Shown here: positions 16,400 to 24,632 of the stretch, one piece after another
Numbering within the stretch: the stretch's first letter is position 1
Layout of the letters: each line of letters opens with the position of its first letter
NCBI GenBank assembly: GCA_032127875.1
Contig: JAQBHI010000019.1
Span: forward strand, 1-38,832
DNA from: CADEEV01 sp032127875
Lineage (GTDB): Bacteria > Acidobacteriota > Vicinamibacteria > Fen-336
Direction: 5' to 3'
Length of the DNA stretch: 38,832 nt
Program-made: the position numbers and the translations under genes
Notes under the pieces: model-generated
Database searches by the model: none
Told to the model about the DNA's origin: nothing
What the model saw: only the letters and a program-made list of their open reading frames with translations

Positions 16400-17491
16400 G
16401 TGCCTGCGGTCTCTTTCGACCACGTCTGCAAGCGCTTCGGTGAGACCCGCATCGTCGAGGATTTCGATCTCCACGTGGAGGCCGGCGAATTGCTGGTGCT
16501 GGTCGGCGGCTCGGGCTCCGGCAAGTCGACCATCCTGCGCATGGCGGCGGGGCTCGAGGCCGTCACCTCGGGCAGCATCCGCATCGACGATCGGGATATC
16601 ACCCGGCTGGCGCCGCGCCAGCGCGACGTCGCGATGGTGTTCCAGGACTACGCCCTCTACCCGCACATGAGCGTGCGTGACAACCTCTCACTCGGGCTTC
16701 GGCTCCGCAAAGTCCCCAGGCCGGAGATCGAGCGCCGGGTCCGCTGGGCGGGAGGAATGCTGGGCATCGACGCGCTGCTCGACCGCAAGCCAAAGCAGTT
16801 GTCGGGAGGGCAGCGACAGCGCGTCGCGATGGGACGGGCCATGGTGCGCGAACCGCTGCTGTTCCTGTTCGATGAGCCGCTTTCCAATCTCGATGCCGGT
16901 CTGCGCGCGCAGATGCGCATCGAGATCGGCGCACTGCAACGCCGGCTGAAGACCACGACGATCTACGTCACGCATGACCAGGTGGAAGCCATGACGCTGG
17001 GTGACCGCATCGTCGTGCTCGCCGACGGCCGGATCCAGCAGGTCGGGCGGCCGATCGACTTGTACCGCAGCCCGCAGAACCGCTTCGTCGCCGGCTTCAT
17101 CGGCACGCCGCCGATGAATTTCATGGATGGGAGCCTGGAGAGCGAGAACGGCCGGGCGGCGTTCGTCGCCGATGGGGTGCGCGTCGAGTTGCCCGCCGAG
17201 CGAATCACCGCGCTGGCCGGTTCGGAGCCGCGGACGCTGGGCATACGCCCGGAAGATCTGCGCATCGCCGCCGGTTCGGGATCCCTCACGAGTGCAACTG
17301 ACGCGCCCTGGCGCGGGCGTGTGGTGCTGGTCGAGCGGCTGGGCGGCACCAGCCACGTCCATTTCGACGTCGGGCCGCACCGCCTGCTCGCGTCGGTTTC
17401 GGGAGAGTCAGTGCCCGAGGTGGGCGACGTCGTCGACGTGCAGGTGCTTCCCGCGCGCGTGCATCTGTTCGGCGCGGATGGGAGAGTCTAG
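16400..17491 (+). CDS. ABC sugar transporter ATP-binding protein, MalK/UgpC type
   Basis: The protein has 363 residues from GTG 16400, with AAAGGATAAAGAG ahead as ribosome site. Walker A is GGSGSGKST (residues 36-44), the signature LSGGQ starts at residue 134, Walker B ends at Asp158 in LFLFDEP, and the switch His192 is in YVTHDQ. The C-terminal 125 residues form the OB-like regulatory domain of MalK-type ATPases (IGTPPMNFMDG; LGIRPEDLRIA), so one ATPase probably serves as a homodimer. It is the last gene of the sugar operon. Its TAG overlaps the TAG of the convergent thioesterase gene in a shared CTAG. Confidence 0.96.
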   Translation: MPAVSFDHVCKRFGETRIVEDFDLHVEAGELLVLVGGSGSGKSTILRMAAGLEAVTSGSIRIDDRDITRLAPRQRDVAMVFQDYALYPHMSVRDNLSLGLRLRKVPRPEIERRVRWAGGMLGIDALLDRKPKQLSGGQRQRVAMGRAMVREPLLFLFDEPLSNLDAGLRAQMRIEIGALQRRLKTTTIYVTHDQVEAMTLGDRIVVLADGRIQQVGRPIDLYRSPQNRFVAGFIGTPPMNFMDGSLESENGRAAFVADGVRVELPAERITALAGSEPRTLGIRPEDLRIAAGSGSLTSATDAPWRGRVVLVERLGGTSHVHFDVGPHRLLASVSGESVPEVGDVVDVQVLPARVHLFGADGRV

Positions 17492-17913
17492 CCCTCTCGC
17501 AGTTCCGGATCCTGGGCTTTCAATTGGGCGCGGATCGCTTCCGGAAGCGGCAGCGACTGGCTGGCCGTGAAGTCGTAGTAGACCAGTGTCTTCCTGGCCT
17601 CGGCCACGAGACGTTGCTTGGCACGCTCCTCGATGCGGAACTCCATCACGAACGAGCTGCGTCCGAGCGCGACCGTGCGCACCCCCACAACGAAGCCTTC
17701 CCCGAAGCGCAGCGGCGCCCGATAGTCGATCTCGGCGCGCGCCACGATCATGTCGAGGGAGGCGAGGCCCGAGCGCCGGGTCACCTGCAGCCAGTACGCG
17801 ATGCGCGCGGATTCCAGGTAGCTGAGGAAGACCGCGTTGTTGACGTGGCCGATCGCGTCGAGGTCCGCGAAGCGAACCTCGATCGGATACTGAAAGCGGA
17901 AGCCGCTCAGCAT
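17488..17913 (-). CDS. Acyl-CoA thioesterase, 4-hydroxybenzoyl-CoA thioesterase (YbgC) type
   Basis: The protein has 141 residues with a single hotdog fold. The signature FADLDAIGHVNNAVFLSYLE holds the catalytic Asp (residue 17) and the HVNN helix start. The rest (DYRAPLRFGE; VGVRTVALGRSSFVMEF) is typical of the family. It hydrolyses an acyl-CoA, substrate unknown. I used ATG 17913 because the longer frame is a shadow. The start overlaps the stop of the upstream TPR gene by seven bases, so the two form an operon with overlapping frames. Confidence 0.92.
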   Translation of the reverse strand: MLSGFRFQYPIEVRFADLDAIGHVNNAVFLSYLESARIAYWLQVTRRSGLASLDMIVARAEIDYRAPLRFGEGFVVGVRTVALGRSSFVMEFRIEERAKQRLVAEARKTLVYYDFTASQSLPLPEAIRAQLKAQDPELREG

Positions 17914-18413
17914 TCTTCCTTCTGCGATTCGGCCAGCTCCTCCTCCACGAGTGAGGCCCACTGGGCGAGGATCGCGTCGGGACAGCGCTCGAGGCCCTCG
18001 GTCGCCAGATCGAGCGCCTCCTGGTACCGGTGCAGCTCGCGCAGGCACCAGACCAGCGTCAGGTAGACGGAGGCGGCATGCCGGAAGTTGTCGTCCGCGC
18101 CCAGCAGCGAGCGGGCGTGCTGTGCGGCGGCGAGTGCCAGCTCGTCGCGACAAAGCGCGTGCAGGCAGCGCGCCAGGCCATTCCAGGTCTCGGCCGACGC
18201 CGGCGCAGCGCTTCGGGCTCGCTCGTAGAACAAGAGCGCGTCCTCGCCCTCGCGCGCGTCCAGCCGTAGTTGAGCCTTGAGCAGCAGTGCGCTCACGTGG
18301 GCGGGTTCCTGATCCAGCAATTCGTCGAGGATCTCGGAGGCCTCCGCGGCCTGACCACGCGCGGCCAGCAGCCGCGCGTTTTCGAAAGCTATCGGGGGGG
18401 TACTGGAAAGCAT
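17907..18413 (-). CDS. TPR-repeat protein
   Basis: The protein has 168 residues from ATG 18413. It consists of tetratricopeptide-like helix pairs: ENARLLAARGQAAEASEILD, HVSALLLKAQLRLDAREGED, ETWNGLARCLHALCRDELAL and VYLTLVWCLRELHRYQEALD. It has no signal peptide and is probably a cytosolic scaffold that binds other proteins. It is coupled with the thioesterase downstream. The C-terminus ends in an acidic helix (EEELAESQKEEC). The partner is unknown. Confidence 0.8.
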   Translation of the reverse strand: MLSSTPPIAFENARLLAARGQAAEASEILDELLDQEPAHVSALLLKAQLRLDAREGEDALLFYERARSAAPASAETWNGLARCLHALCRDELALAAAQHARSLLGADDNFRHAASVYLTLVWCLRELHRYQEALDLATEGLERCPDAILAQWASLVEEELAESQKEEC

Positions 18414-18495
18414 GCACCCCCCCGCGCGCTGCGCGCTCCCCCCCACGTCGCTCGCGCCGGAGTGAATCCGTCGCTCGCTACTTCCGCCAATCCCA

Positions 18496-19035
18496 TCAAC
18501 GTGGAACGCGGACCCGGGGAAAGAAGCGCCGCAGGTAGTCCTTGAGCGCCTCCGTGGTGCTCCTGAAGGCAAGATCCTCCCAGGGGATCTGCTCGGGCGG
18601 GAAGGCGGTCACGTCCTCGGCCTCGTCGCCGACCTGCAACTTGCCGCCGATCACGTCGGCGGCGTGGACCACCACCACCACGTCCTCGCCCGGATACGAA
18701 TACACGTCCACGATGCCGGTCACGCTGACGCGCAGGCCGACCTCCTCGAAGGTCTCGCGCACGGCAGCCTGTGCCACGCTTTCGCCGCGATCCACGAAGC
18801 CTCCGGGGAACACCCACTTGCCGAACTGCGGCTGGATGCCGCGGCGCAGCAGCACGATGCCGCCGTCGATTACGCAGATCGTGCACGCCGCGACCTTGGG
18901 ATCGAGATAGAACACGAAGCCACAGGCGCCGCACACGAGCCGCTCGGGCTCGCCTTCCTTCAGCACACGGGACACCAGGTTCGCTGCGCACTTCGGGCAG
19001 TAGCGGAAGGGCGAGGCGCCGGAGGCTTGGCTCAT
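18496..19035 (-). CDS. NUDIX hydrolase with N-terminal zinc ribbon (NudC/YjaD-like)
   Basis: The protein has 179 residues. A zinc ribbon of the form CPKC...CGAC occupies residues 13-38. The NUDIX box GGFVDRGESVAQAAVRETFE-EVG fits G-x5-E-x7-R-E-x-x-E-E-x-G and gives the Mg-binding helix. Such proteins hydrolyse nucleoside diphosphate derivatives such as ADP-ribose or NADH. The substrate is not determined here. Its TATAAT-like box (19044-19049) lies eight bases above the ATG and a GGGGAG precedes the ATG directly. It is divergent from pntAA. Confidence 0.92.
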   Translation of the reverse strand: MSQASGASPFRYCPKCAANLVSRVLKEGEPERLVCGACGFVFYLDPKVAACTICVIDGGIVLLRRGIQPQFGKWVFPGGFVDRGESVAQAAVRETFEEVGLRVSVTGIVDVYSYPGEDVVVVVHAADVIGGKLQVGDEAEDVTAFPPEQIPWEDLAFRSTTEALKDYLRRFFPRVRVPR

Positions 19036-19043
19036 CTCCCCGG

Positions 19044-19049
19044 ATTATA
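19044..19049 (-). promoter_or_regulatory. -10 box (TATAAT) of the NUDIX gene
   Basis: On the minus strand the sequence reads TATAAT, a perfect -10 match, ending eight bases before the NUDIX ATG at 19035. The 54-bp divergent gap also contains TACACT at 19075-19080 on the plus strand, nine bases before the pntAA ATG. I could not see a good -35 for either. Confidence 0.4.
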
Positions 19050-19089
19050 GCCACGACGGCAGCGAGTAATCGAGTACACTGGGCGCCTC

Positions 19090-20250
19090 ATGATCGCAGG
19101 CGTGCCGAAGGAGTCGTATGCCGGTGAGCGGCGCGTGGCGCTGATACCCGCCAACCTGGCGGCTCTCCAGAAGTTGGGCGTCGAGGTGCTGATCGAAACG
19201 GGCGCCGGCGCCTCGGCCGGGTTCGGCGACGCGAGCTACGTGGAAAAAGGCGGGAAGCTCGCTGCCTCGCGGCAGGAAGTCTTCGCGGCGGCCGACCTGC
19301 TGCTGCGCGTCCGTGGTCTCTCCGGCGCCGCCGCCGAAGACGTGGTCCTTCTGAAGAAGGGCCAGTTCCTCGTTGGCTTGCTGGACCCGCTCGTCGAGCC
19401 GCAGGCGATCGCGCGCGTCGCGGAGCGCGGCGCCACGGCCTTCGCCCTGGAACTGGTCCCCCGCATCACCCGCGCCCAGTCGATGGACGTGCTCTCGTCG
19501 ATGGCCACGCTGGTCGGATACAAAGCCGTCTTGCTCGCGGCGGACGCGCTGCCCCGCATCTTTCCGCTGATGATGACGGCGGGTGGCACGATCAAGCCCG
19601 CGCGCGTGTTCGTGATCGGGGCCGGTGTCGCGGGTCTGCAGGCGATCGCCACGGCGCGCCGCCTGGGGGCGCTGGTCGAGGCCTACGACGTCCGGCCGGC
19701 GGTCAAGGAACAAGTGGAGAGCCTGGGCGCCAAGTTCGTGGAGTTGCCGCTCGAGAGCGGCGATGCGCAGGACAAGGGCGGATACGCCAAGGCGATGGAC
19801 GAGGCCTTCTACCAGAAGCAGCGCGAGACGATGGCCCGCGTCGTGGCCGGCTGCGACGTGGTGATCGCCACCGCCGCGGTTCCGGGCAAGAAGGCCCCGG
19901 TGCTGGTCACGGCGCAGATGCTCGCAACGATGCGCCCGGGCTCGGTGATCGTGGACGTGGCAGCCGAGCAGGGGGGCAACTGCGAGGTGACGCGCGCGGG
20001 CGAGACGCTGACGCACCGGGGCGTGAGCGTAATCGGCCCGCTCAACCTGGCTTCAGCGGTGCCGAACCCGGCCAGCCAGATGTACGGCAAGAACCTGTCG
20101 AACTTCCTGGCGCTGATCGTCAAGAACGGGACCCTGAGCGTGAACGCCGAAGACGAGATCGTCCGCGAGACGCTGGTGGCTCGGGGTGGCGAGGTCGTCA
20201 ACACCCGGGTCCGCGAGGCCCTGGGCCTGCCAGCTCCCGTCGGCGCGTAG
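19090..20250 (+). CDS. pntAA: NAD(P) transhydrogenase subunit alpha, soluble part (PntAA)
   Basis: The protein has 386 residues. It begins IAGVPKESYAGERRVALIP, and the NAD-binding Rossmann fold is VFVIGAGVAGLQAIATARRLGA. The RQD-type loop is QDKGGYAKAMDEAF, and AEQGGNCEVTRAGE and PSQMYGKNLSNFL follow near the end. These features fit the domain I subunit of the three-polypeptide transhydrogenase and not alanine dehydrogenase. With PntAB and PntB it would couple hydride transfer between NADH and NADP to proton flow. Neither partner is adjacent, which is unusual, because the next gene is thiI. The ATG follows a short divergent gap. Confidence 0.92.
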   Translation: MIAGVPKESYAGERRVALIPANLAALQKLGVEVLIETGAGASAGFGDASYVEKGGKLAASRQEVFAAADLLLRVRGLSGAAAEDVVLLKKGQFLVGLLDPLVEPQAIARVAERGATAFALELVPRITRAQSMDVLSSMATLVGYKAVLLAADALPRIFPLMMTAGGTIKPARVFVIGAGVAGLQAIATARRLGALVEAYDVRPAVKEQVESLGAKFVELPLESGDAQDKGGYAKAMDEAFYQKQRETMARVVAGCDVVIATAAVPGKKAPVLVTAQMLATMRPGSVIVDVAAEQGGNCEVTRAGETLTHRGVSVIGPLNLASAVPNPASQMYGKNLSNFLALIVKNGTLSVNAEDEIVRETLVARGGEVVNTRVREALGLPAPVGA

Positions 20251-20252
20251 GG

Positions 20253-20258
20253 GGAGGA
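20253..20258 (+). promoter_or_regulatory. Strong ribosome binding site fixing a CTG start for thiI
   Basis: GGAGGA lies directly after the pntAA stop and six bases before CTG 20265. No ATG, GTG or TTG occurs in the thiI frame between here and the GTG at 20382. The conserved N-terminal segment begins right after the CTG. Confidence 0.6.
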
Positions 20259-20264
20259 CGGCCG

Positions 20265-21428
20265 CTGCAGGTCCTCGTCCGCTATCACGAGATCGCCCTG
20301 AAAGGCCGCAACCGGCCGTTCTTCGTCGACAAGCTCGTCGACCATCTCGAAAGGGCCACGGCCGACCTGGGCAAGATTCGCGTGCGCAGCTACGCCGGGC
20401 GTGTGGTACTCGAGGCCCCGGACGAGGTGGCATGGGACGCTCTGAGCGAGCGGATCCGGCGCGTGTTCGGACTCGCCAATTTCTCGCGCGTCTACGACGC
20501 GCCCCGGGACATCGAGGGCCTGGGCGCCGCGGTTCTGGCGGAGCTGGCTGGCCGGACGATGGCTTCGTTTCGGGTAACCACCAGGCGCTCGGACAAGAAC
20601 TTTCCGCTGCGCTCGGCCGAGATCGACCGCCGCCTGGGCGCCGCCGTGGCGGGTGCGAGCGGGGCGAGTGTTGACCTGGACGACCCGCAGACCACGATCT
20701 ACGTCGAGGTACTCCATGACCGGATCCTGTTCTCGTTCGAGCGCCTGCGCGGCCCCGGCGGCTTCCCCGTCGGCTCAGCGGGCCGCGTGCTGGCGCTCAT
20801 CTCGGGGGGGATCGATTCGCCCGTGGCCGCCTGGCGCATGATGAAGCGCGGCTGCAGCGTTCAGCTCGTGAGCTTCCATGCCTTCCCGCTGCAGGACCAC
20901 ACGATGATCGACAAGGTGCGCGAGCTGGCCGAGATCCTCACCCGCTGGCAGCTCAGGACGCGGCTGTTCCTGGTGCCCTTCGGCACGCTTCAGCAGAGCA
21001 TCGTGGCCTGCTGCCCGGCCCCCCTGCGGGTGGTGCTGTACCGCCGCTTCATGCTGCGCATCGCCGAGGCCCTGGCGACGCGCCACAAGGCGAAGGCGCT
21101 GGTCACGGGTGAGAGCCTGGGCCAGGTCGCCTCGCAGACCCTCGACAACCTGGCCGTGATTGGCGCAGTAGCTCGGCTGCCTGTGCTGCGGCCGCTCGTC
21201 GGGATGGACAAGGAGGAGATCACGGCGGAGGCCCGACGCCTGGGCAGCTTCGACGTCAGCACCCTGCAGGACCAGGATTGCTGCCAGTTCTTCGTGCCAC
21301 GCAGCCCCACGCTGGCGGCCAGCCTGGAGCAGACGCTGCGAGCGGAAGAGGCGCTGGACGTGGCCGGCCTCGTGGCTGCGGCCGTGGCCGCCACCGAGCA
21401 GGAGCGACTGGGCTTCCCTGGGCTATAA
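20265..21428 (+). CDS. thiI: tRNA 4-thiouridine synthase ThiI, short form, probable CTG start
   Basis: The protein has 387 residues if started at CTG 20265. The N-terminus (QVLVRYHEIALKGRNRPFF) is the conserved ThiI beginning. A start at GTG 20382 would lose about 39 residues of the N-terminal ferredoxin-like domain. The THUMP domain covers about residues 60-165, and the PP-loop ATP pyrophosphatase motif SGGIDSP is at residues 180-186. The C-terminus has the conserved QDCCQFFVP. There is no C-terminal rhodanese domain, so it is the short form that needs an external sulfur donor. The enzyme adenylates and thiolates U8 of tRNA. Confidence 0.88.
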   Translation: MQVLVRYHEIALKGRNRPFFVDKLVDHLERATADLGKIRVRSYAGRVVLEAPDEVAWDALSERIRRVFGLANFSRVYDAPRDIEGLGAAVLAELAGRTMASFRVTTRRSDKNFPLRSAEIDRRLGAAVAGASGASVDLDDPQTTIYVEVLHDRILFSFERLRGPGGFPVGSAGRVLALISGGIDSPVAAWRMMKRGCSVQLVSFHAFPLQDHTMIDKVRELAEILTRWQLRTRLFLVPFGTLQQSIVACCPAPLRVVLYRRFMLRIAEALATRHKAKALVTGESLGQVASQTLDNLAVIGAVARLPVLRPLVGMDKEEITAEARRLGSFDVSTLQDQDCCQFFVPRSPTLAASLEQTLRAEEALDVAGLVAAAVAATEQERLGFPGL

Positions 21429-21429
21429 T
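21424..21429 (+). promoter_or_regulatory. -10-like TATAAT before the SirB1-type gene
   Basis: TATAAT overlaps the thiI stop codon and ends 11 bases before the TTG at 21441. It may give the downstream gene its own start of transcription. The -35 region is within thiI and not obvious. Confidence 0.35.
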
Positions 21430-21440
21430 CGCCCATTCCC

Positions 21441-22289
21441 TTGACCTCCACGGCGCCGCATGAGACCGGCTCGCGAGCGCTCTTCGCGCAGCTCGTCTCG
21501 CGCCCCGACGAACAGATCGACCTCGCCGGCGCGGCGCTGCTGATCGCCCGGGAGGAGTACCCCGGGCTCGAGATCGAGCGTTACGTCGAGAAGCTGGACG
21601 CCCTCGCGGGCGAGCTGGGCCGGCGCGTGAGCGAATCCGCCATCGAACGGGTGGCCGCGGGGTTGTCGCAACTGCTCTTCGCCGAAGAGGGTTTTCGCGG
21701 CAATTCGGACGATTACTACGATCCGAAGAACAGCTTCCTGAACGAGGTCCTCGACCGCCGGACCGGTATCCCGATCTCGCTCTCCGCGGTCTACATCGAA
21801 GTGGCGCGGCGCGCGGGCTTCCGCGCCTTCGGTGTGGGCCTGCCCGGCCATTTCCTGGTGCGCCTCGAAGATCCTCAAGCCGGCCCGCTGGTGGATCCGT
21901 TCCACGGGGGGGCGGTCGTCTCCGAGGCCGAGTGCCAGGAGCGGCTCGACCGCATCTACGACGGCCGCGTGAAGCTCGAGGCGTCGATGCTCGAACCCTG
22001 CGGACGGCGTGCGATGCTGGTCAGGATGCTGCGGAACCTGAAGGCGATCTACCTGAAGAATGAGGAGCACGAGCGCGCCCTGCGCGTGGTCGAGCTGGTG
22101 CTGCTCACGGACACGCAAGCGGCCGAAGAGTTGTGCGACCGCGCGGAGCTCTACGCCGCACTGGACTGCTATGGTTACGCAGCGCGCGATTTGTCGGAAT
22201 ACCTCGAGCGTCGCCCGAACCTCGCCGAAGCGCCCGAGATCCGGCGCAAGATCCAGGAGCTGGAGCTAAGGGCTCGGCGCCTCCACTGA
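21441..22289 (+). CDS. SirB1/transglutaminase-like protein with TPR tail
   Basis: The protein has 282 residues from TTG 21441. The N-terminal two thirds follow the SirB1 pattern (ALLIAREEYPGLEIERYVEK; DYYDPKNSFLNEVLDRRTGI; FGVGLPGHFLVRLE), a transglutaminase-like family whose usual catalytic Cys position is not conserved in many members. The C-terminal third is helical with TPR-like repeats (AIYLKNEEHERALRVVELVL; ELYAALDCYGYAARDLSEYL). Function is unclear in the family. It is followed by fbaB after 11 bases. Confidence 0.85.
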   Translation: MTSTAPHETGSRALFAQLVSRPDEQIDLAGAALLIAREEYPGLEIERYVEKLDALAGELGRRVSESAIERVAAGLSQLLFAEEGFRGNSDDYYDPKNSFLNEVLDRRTGIPISLSAVYIEVARRAGFRAFGVGLPGHFLVRLEDPQAGPLVDPFHGGAVVSEAECQERLDRIYDGRVKLEASMLEPCGRRAMLVRMLRNLKAIYLKNEEHERALRVVELVLLTDTQAAEELCDRAELYAALDCYGYAARDLSEYLERRPNLAEAPEIRRKIQELELRARRLH

Positions 22290-22300
22290 AGGAGCAGCAG

Positions 22301-23374
22301 ATGAGCGCATTGAAGGCGATCGAAGAGGCACTGGGGAGCGAGGCGAAGTCGCTGCTCGCGCACCAGTGCCAAGGCATCAAGCGCGAGTCCCTGCACCTGC
22401 CTGGGCCCGATTTCGTGGACCGCGTCTTTGGTCCGACGGACCGGCCCGTACCAGTGTTGAGCAGCCTGCAGCAGTTGTTCAGCCACGGACGGCTGGCCGG
22501 CACCGGCTATCTCTCGATCCTGCCGGTCGACCAGGGCATCGAGCACTCGGCGGGCGCCTCCTTCGCGAAGAACCCGGCGCATTTCGATCCCGAGAACATC
22601 GTGAAGCTGGCGCTGGAGGGCGGCTGCAACGCCGTGGCCTCGACGCTCGGCGTGCTCGGCGCCGTGGCGCGCCGCTACGCGCACCGCATCCCCTTCATCT
22701 TGAAGTTCAACCACAACGAGTTCCTCACCTACCCGAACAAGTTCGACCAGATCTTCTTCGCCCGCGTCAAGCAGGCCCGTGACATGGGCGCGGTCGCGGT
22801 CGGCGCCACCGTCTATTTTGGCTCGCCCGAGTCGGGGCGCCAGATCGTGGAGGTCGGCGAGGCCTTCCAGCAGGCCCACGAGTTGGGCATGGCGACGGTG
22901 CTGTGGTGCTACCTGCGCAACCCGGCCTTCAAGACCAAGGACAAGGACTACCACGTGTCGGCGGATCTGAGCGGCCAGGCCAACCACCTCGGCGTGACGC
23001 TCCAGGCCGACATCATCAAGCAGAAGCTGCCCGAAAACACCGGTGGCTACAACGCGCTGAACAGCAAGGAGAATCCGTACGGCAAGACCGACAAGCGCGT
23101 TTACAGCGAGCTTTCCACCGAGCACCCGATCGACCTGACGCGCTATCAGGTGGCGAACTGTTACATGGGCCGCGCCGGCCTCATCAACTCGGGCGGCGCC
23201 TCGGGAGACAACGACTTCGCAGACGCGGTGAAGACGGCGGTGATCAACAAGCGCGCGGGCGGCACGGGCCTGATCTCCGGGCGCAAGGCCTTCCAGCGGC
23301 CGATGGCCGAGGGTGTCAAGCTGCTCAACATCATCCAGGACGTCTACCTGTGCAAGGACGTGACGGTCGCCTGA
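22301..23374 (+). CDS. fbaB: Class I fructose-bisphosphate aldolase, DhnA/FbaB type
   Basis: The protein has 357 residues from ATG 22301 with an AAGGAG ribosome site six bases ahead (22289-22294). It is the Schiff-base aldolase that interconverts fructose 1,6-bisphosphate and triose phosphates. The family segments LPVDQGIEHS, FILKFNHNEF, GATVYFGSPESGRQI and INSGGASGDNDF are present, and the C-terminus carries ISGRKAFQRP. Length agrees with the FbaB group. The longer frame upstream is shadow. It is convergent with the ParA-like gene, with 10 bases between the stops. Confidence 0.96.
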   Translation: MSALKAIEEALGSEAKSLLAHQCQGIKRESLHLPGPDFVDRVFGPTDRPVPVLSSLQQLFSHGRLAGTGYLSILPVDQGIEHSAGASFAKNPAHFDPENIVKLALEGGCNAVASTLGVLGAVARRYAHRIPFILKFNHNEFLTYPNKFDQIFFARVKQARDMGAVAVGATVYFGSPESGRQIVEVGEAFQQAHELGMATVLWCYLRNPAFKTKDKDYHVSADLSGQANHLGVTLQADIIKQKLPENTGGYNALNSKENPYGKTDKRVYSELSTEHPIDLTRYQVANCYMGRAGLINSGGASGDNDFADAVKTAVINKRAGGTGLISGRKAFQRPMAEGVKLLNIIQDVYLCKDVTVA

Positions 23375-23384
23375 GGGCGAAGCT

Positions 23385-24632
23385 CTAGCGGCCGCGCTGG
23401 GCGAGCATCGCCGGAACCTCGAACTCCTTGTAGATGCGCGTGTCTCCGAATTCCGATGGAGCGCGGCTGCTGGCCACGTGCAGCGAGCGATAGGCAATGT
23501 ACTGGAAGTTGTCCCGGTAGCCCTGGCCCTTCAGGTCTCCGCTCATGCGTCGCAGCATGTCGAGCTGGCCGTTCAGATAGTGGCTCGGGTCGACGGAGCC
23601 GGGCTCGGCGTGGACCCCGCTCGTCACGGGCGCCCTGGGCGCGGGCGGCTTGACGCCGAGGTAGAGCGAGGCGAGCTTCGCAAGCTCGGCGGAGATCGCG
23701 TCGGGAACCCTGGCGACAGGTTGTTCCACTCGCTGGAGCAGCGCCGGAACGCGGCGCTGGTTAGAGCGATTGATGTCGTCGTGTGCGATCACCCAGCCCA
23801 GGTTCAGGATCGTCAGGCGGGTGCTCACGTTCTCGGCCAGGTTCTCGACGAACGGCTTGACGGCTGTGTCAAAGGAGTCCTTGACGCCGCCAAACATGTT
23901 GAGCACGTAGTAGACGACGAACGACTCCACGGCGTTCGCGACCAGCTGCACCGCGGGGTGATCGCCCAGTGCGCCCTGCAACTCCGCCACGAAGGCGTCG
24001 AGGTTGTGGATGTTTTCGTCGTAGACATCCTCTACCTTGTCGATGGCGGCATTCAGCATCGCGGGCGTCACGCTGTCCAGGCTCGCGTAGACGCTGGCGC
24101 CCGGCAGGAACGTGGCGCGCAGCTTGCGGAACAGGATCGCCTTGACGATGTCGCTCGCGGCCATCGTGGCCGCAGACATGTGCGGCGTGAAGACCAGGAT
24201 GCCGCTGTTCGAGTACGGCAGGAAGTCGATGACGCCCTGGTCGAGGCCCGCGCGCAGGTCGAGCACCAGGTAGTCGGCGGCGAGGCCGTTGATGGCGTCG
24301 ATCAGCAGGTCGCGGCGGGTCTTGTTGAAGTTGGTGATGTCCTCGATCAGGTGCTTGGGCCCCGCCACGAAGCCGAAGCCTGAAAACTCTCCGCGGGGAT
24401 CGAGCTGCTTGGAGAGCGGCGTCACACAGTCGCGCAGTGGCACGCCCTTCTTGAAGAAGTGGTAGAGGTCGCGCGGCACCGGGGTGTCGATGCTGTTGCG
24501 AACAGACGACGTGCCGGTATCGAGGTCGACGAGGATGGTGCGGCCATGACGCGACAGCGACAGCGCATAGTTGATCGCCAGGGTGGTCTTGCCGACGCCG
24601 CCCTTGCCCGAGGAGATGGGGATGATGCGCAC
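23385..24632 (-). CDS. MinD/ParA-like ATPase
   Basis: The protein has 415 residues from GTG 24632. It is a deviant-Walker-A ATPase: SSGKGGVGKTT (residues 7-17), with both signature lysine Lys10 and Lys15. ILVDLDTGTSS follows, and DYLVLDLRAGLDQ marks the Walker B region. It is about 130 residues longer than MinD and carries a C-terminal helical extension (DMLRRMSGDLKGQGYRDNFQ). By family it would dimerise on ATP binding and position or sort a cellular structure. I see no ParB, MinC or flagellar gene. Its GTG overlaps the TAG of the FHA/TIG gene (TAGTG), so the two proteins are coupled and probably interact. Confidence 0.88.
   Translation of the reverse strand: MRIIPISSGKGGVGKTTLAINYALSLSRHGRTILVDLDTGTSSVRNSIDTPVPRDLYHFFKKGVPLRDCVTPLSKQLDPRGEFSGFGFVAGPKHLIEDITNFNKTRRDLLIDAINGLAADYLVLDLRAGLDQGVIDFLPYSNSGILVFTPHMSAATMAASDIVKAILFRKLRATFLPGASVYASLDSVTPAMLNAAIDKVEDVYDENIHNLDAFVAELQGALGDHPAVQLVANAVESFVVYYVLNMFGGVKDSFDTAVKPFVENLAENVSTRLTILNLGWVIAHDDINRSNQRRVPALLQRVEQPVARVPDAISAELAKLASLYLGVKPPAPRAPVTSGVHAEPGSVDPSHYLNGQLDMLRRMSGDLKGQGYRDNFQYIAYRSLHVASSRAPSEFGDTRIYKEFEVPAMLAQRGR

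Noticed and set aside
18414..18495. C-run-rich spacer between the TPR and NUDIX genes
   Set aside because: Contains runs of C and short G+C repeats but no clear hairpin with T-run and no promoter that I could defend.
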